Origin: Bacteroidales bacterium
Lineage (GTDB): Bacteria; Bacteroidota; Bacteroidia; Bacteroidales; Bacteroidaceae
Length of the DNA: 64,000 nucleotides
Reading direction: 5' to 3'
Assembly: GCA_004554665.1 (NCBI GenBank)
Contig: SFKY01000002.1
Span: 1 to 64,000 of the forward strand
The first letter of the stretch is position 1, and the number at the start of each line of letters is the position of its first letter. Of the stretch, positions 61,641 to 64,000 are shown piece after piece. The notes under the pieces are model-generated. The model had not been told where the DNA came from, searched no databases, and saw only the letters and a program-made list of their open reading frames with translations. Position numbers and translations under genes: made by a program.

Positions 61641-62516
61641 ATGAAAAAGTTGACTTTTGTAGCCGTTATGGCTATTGCTGCCGCAGCGTTCACTTCTTGC
61701 GGCCATTCAACACCCAAGGCTAACCTGAGAACCGATGTAGACACCATGAGCTACGCCATGGGTATGGCTCAGACGCAGGGTTTGAAGGAGTTCTTGGTAG
61801 GCCGTATGGGCGTTGACACCACTTACATGGACCAGTTCTTCAAGGGTCTTTGCGACGGTGCCAATGCAGGCGACGACAAGGGCAAGGCTGCTTACTATGC
61901 CGGTATCCAGATTGGCCAGCAGATTGCCAATCAGATGGTAAAAGGTATCAATCATGAGGTGTTTGGCGACGATTCTACCAAGACTATCTCGCTGAAGAAT
62001 TTCCTCGCTGGCTTTATCACCGCTACTGCCGGCAAGAAGGGTGTGTTCACCCAGATGGAGGCACAGGAGCTGGCTCAGCGCAAGATGATGACCATCAAGA
62101 GCGAGAACATGATGAAGCAGTATGGCCCCAATAAGGAGGCTGGCGAGAAGTTCTTGGCCGAGAACAAGACCAAGCCCGGCGTGGTTACACTTCCTTCCGG
62201 CGTACAGTACAAGGTAATCAAAGAGGGTACCGGCGCTATGCCGAAGGATACTTCTTTGGTAAAGGTACACTATGAGGGCAAGACGCTTGAGGGCAAGGTG
62301 TTTGACAGCTCTTACAAGCGTGGCGAGCCTATCAAACTGCGTGCCAACCAGGTTATCAAGGGCTGGACAGAAGCCTTGGTACACATGCCTGCTGGTTCTG
62401 TTTGGGAGGTTTACATTCCCCAGAACATGGCTTATGGCGAAAACGGTCAGGGTGACATCAAGCCTTTCTCTATGCTGATTTTCAAGATAGAGTTGGTGGA
62501 GGTAAACCCCAAATAA
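61641..62516 (+). CDS. FKBP-type peptidyl-prolyl isomerase lipoprotein
   Basis: Lipoprotein of 291 aa (AAFTSC, Cys20), so acting in the envelope as a folding helper. An enlarged N-terminal helical domain (~30-180) precedes a complete FKBP domain (VHYEGKTLEGKVFDSSYKRG, QVIKGWTEALVHM, VYIPQNMAYGENG, MLIFKIELVEV). The start at 61641 begins the lipoprotein signal; a GTG in frame at 61584 lies inside the previous gene. The next FKBP gene begins 22 bp downstream. Confidence 0.94.
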   Translation: MKKLTFVAVMAIAAAAFTSCGHSTPKANLRTDVDTMSYAMGMAQTQGLKEFLVGRMGVDTTYMDQFFKGLCDGANAGDDKGKAAYYAGIQIGQQIANQMVKGINHEVFGDDSTKTISLKNFLAGFITATAGKKGVFTQMEAQELAQRKMMTIKSENMMKQYGPNKEAGEKFLAENKTKPGVVTLPSGVQYKVIKEGTGAMPKDTSLVKVHYEGKTLEGKVFDSSYKRGEPIKLRANQVIKGWTEALVHMPAGSVWEVYIPQNMAYGENGQGDIKPFSMLIFKIELVEVNPK

Positions 62517-62538
62517 ATTCCCTTTCTTGAAATAAGAA

Positions 62539-63450
62539 ATGAAAAAAATCATATTGCTGGCACTCGTCTTTTCGGCGAGTGCTTCTTTTAATATAGTATC
62601 TGCTGACAAGAAGAAAAAGAAGTCGGCTGAGGCTGTGGAGGTTGCAGCACAGCCCGTGGTGTTGGCCACCGCTTCCGACTCGGTGAGCTTTGCTGCCGGC
62701 AAGGCTGCCACGCTGGGACTCATCCAGTATCTCCAGCAGGAGTATCAGGTAGATACCGCCTACATGCACGACGTGGTGAAAGGCTTCAACGAAGCGATGG
62801 CGCGCTTCAGCGACCCCGAATACAAGGCATACAATGCCGGAGCGCAGGTCGCCCGTATGGTTCTCGAGCGCATATTGCCGGGAACGGCAAGCAAGTTTGA
62901 GGGCACGTCCGACTCCATCAGCGCCGATCTCTTCACCGCAGGATTCCGCGCTGCCTTGGTGGGCGACTCTACCCTGTTTACCGACGACAAGGCCCGCGAA
63001 TATTTTGAGGACAGGCTCGTTGCAAGTCGTGAAGAGGCGCAGCGTGTTTACCGTGAGGCCAACGAACAGTGGTTGGCGCAGAACCGCGACAAGGAAGGCG
63101 TGAAGACTACGGCCTCTGGACTGCAATATAAGATTCTGCGTGCAGGAACCGGCGCTGTCCCCACCGACAAGGACAGGGTGACGGTGAAGTACGAAGGCAA
63201 GATGATAGACGGCACCGTCTTCGACAGCAGCTACAAGCGTACGCCGCAGACCTCCACCTTTGGCTGTACCCAAGTAATCAAGGGTTGGACAGAAGCCCTG
63301 ACCATGATGCCTGTAGGCAGTAAGTGGGAACTTTACATCCCGCAAGAGTTGGGCTACGGTTCGCGACAGGCTGGCCAAATCAAACCTTATTCCACGCTTA
63401 TTTTCACCGTAGAGCTGGAAGGGATTGAACAAGCAGCACCCAAGAATTGA
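62539..63450 (+). CDS. FKBP-type peptidyl-prolyl isomerase, periplasmic
   Basis: Exported isomerase of 303 aa with a cleavable signal peptide (MKKIILLALVFSASASFNIV), a short Lys run (DKKKKKS), a helical N-domain (~40-190) and an intact FKBP domain (VKYEGKMIDGTVFDSSYKRT, QVIKGWTEALTMM, LYIPQELGYGSRQ, TLIFTVELEGI). It is the third of the cluster and closest to the second in sequence, pointing to tandem duplication with change of localisation. Confidence 0.93.
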   Translation: MKKIILLALVFSASASFNIVSADKKKKKSAEAVEVAAQPVVLATASDSVSFAAGKAATLGLIQYLQQEYQVDTAYMHDVVKGFNEAMARFSDPEYKAYNAGAQVARMVLERILPGTASKFEGTSDSISADLFTAGFRAALVGDSTLFTDDKAREYFEDRLVASREEAQRVYREANEQWLAQNRDKEGVKTTASGLQYKILRAGTGAVPTDKDRVTVKYEGKMIDGTVFDSSYKRTPQTSTFGCTQVIKGWTEALTMMPVGSKWELYIPQELGYGSRQAGQIKPYSTLIFTVELEGIEQAAPKN

Positions 63451-63509
63451 AAATAAATCTTATAAGATGACAAAATGCACGGGTTTTGCTAAAAAATTCG
63501 TGCATTTTG

Positions 63510-63541
63510 TTTGTCCATGTCCGCAAAAATACCTACTTTTG
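63510..63541 (+). promoter_or_regulatory. promoter of the Lrp/AsnC gene
   Basis: TTTG at 63510-63513, 20-bp spacer, TACTTTTG at 63534-63541; full consensus match, 32 bp before the ATG. Confidence 0.65.
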
Positions 63542-63573
63542 CCCCGATAAAGTATAAAATCTATTACGAAGAA

Positions 63574-64000
63574 ATGGATAAAATAGACAAACTTGACAAA
63601 AAGATACTGGGTATTCTTGCTAAAAATGCCCGTATTCCTTTCAAAGATGTGGCTGCCGAGTGTGGTGTGTCTCGTGCTGCCATCCACCAGCGTGTTCAGC
63701 ATCTCATCGACAACGGCGTAATCACAGGTAGCGGATTCTATGTCAATCCCAAGAGCCTCGGCTATTCCACCTGCACTTATGTCGGGCTCAATCTGGAGCG
63801 CGGCAGCATGTACAAAGAGGTGGTAGGCCGTCTGCGCAGCATCCCCGAGATAGTGGAATGTCACTTCACCACGGGTTCTTACACCATGCTCCTCAAGCTC
63901 TATGCCCGCGACAACGAGCAGTTGATGGATCTGCTCAACAATCAGTTGCAGACCATCCCGGGTGTGGTTTCCACCGAGACCCTCATCTCGTTGGAGCAGA
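63574..64000 (+). CDS. Lrp/AsnC-family transcriptional regulator (3' partial)
   Basis: The first 142 codons are visible; the frame runs off the right edge. The N-terminal winged helix-turn-helix reads LDKKILGILAKNARIPFKDV then AAECGVSRAAIHQRVQHLID, and the following region (GYSTCTYVGLNLERGSMYKE, IPEIVECHFTTGSYTMLLKL) is the RAM ligand-binding domain. Probably an amino-acid-responsive regulator; targets cannot be inferred here. It has its own promoter. Confidence 0.93.
   Translation, partial: MDKIDKLDKKILGILAKNARIPFKDVAAECGVSRAAIHQRVQHLIDNGVITGSGFYVNPKSLGYSTCTYVGLNLERGSMYKEVVGRLRSIPEIVECHFTTGSYTMLLKLYARDNEQLMDLLNNQLQTIPGVVSTETLISLEQ

Noticed and set aside
1..64000. Prophage, integrative element or genomic island
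   Set aside because: No integrase, transposase, capsid, conjugation or toxin-antitoxin gene was found, and housekeeping genes are spread across the window.

Overview
The window is chromosomal DNA of a Bacteroidota, most likely a Prevotellaceae-like gut or rumen Bacteroidales. The evidence is three SusC/SusD pairs, DUF1735 surface lipoproteins, GH29/GH95/GH106/GH18 glycosidases, FecR/STN-type signalling, a long Bacteroidetes-type signal peptidase I, and promoters of the Bacteroidetes type (TTTG at -33, 19-20 bp, TAnnTTTG at -7). Most genes lack Shine-Dalgarno sites. Base composition is GC-rich for the group in coding DNA, with AT-rich gaps. There is no phage, CRISPR array, insertion sequence or rRNA; one tRNA-Glu is present.

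Layout. 0-8.7 kb: a RagA/RagB-like SusC (5' end outside the window) and SusD, an unrecognised lipoprotein with a Lys/Ala-rich tail, and a secreted C10 (streptopain-like) cysteine peptidase. 8.7-16 kb: GH29 fucosidase-tatA, an M16 peptidase, a PfkB kinase, a flavodiiron protein, a dicarboxylate/amino-acid symporter and a LOG-family protein. 16.5-24.6 kb: glycan locus 1 (SusC, SusD, GH18, DUF1735+LamG-like, DUF1735+F5/8C-like). 24.9-27.8 kb: xylB-xylA. 28-29.2 kb: an S41-like protease. 29.4-39.1 kb: glycan locus 2, with FecR and a SusC carrying an STN domain, then the same five-gene order as locus 1. 39.2-40 kb: a DUF1573 protein. 40.3-47.6 kb, minus strand: GH106, dusB, dprA, thioesterase, DUF2851. 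47.9-51.2 kb: dapB, lepB, a catalytically degenerate S26 paralogue, WbqC. 51.4-56.4 kb: a DUF3332 lipoprotein and a minus-strand GH95/rhamnosidase-N-like/AraC operon. 56.6-64 kb: gyrB, rpsT, tRNA-Glu, recO, a sirtuin, three consecutive FKBP isomerases and the start of an Lrp/AsnC regulator.

How it fits together. Loci 1 and 2 are paralogous and resemble the Bacteroides high-mannose N-glycan systems: surface binding lipoproteins and an endo-acting GH18 release glycan, and SusCD imports it. GH29, GH95 and GH106 remove fucose and rhamnose caps, and XylAB feeds xylose to the pentose phosphate pathway. The first SusCD pair with the C10 peptidase could serve peptide foraging.

The most unusual non-coding content is two families of intergenic repeats. 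One is five copies of a block of three 17-bp palindromes at about 22-bp period. The other is a GGTAAAA-heptad plus GGACGCAC..GTGCGTCC palindrome element that abuts, or actually supplies, the stop codons of three genes.
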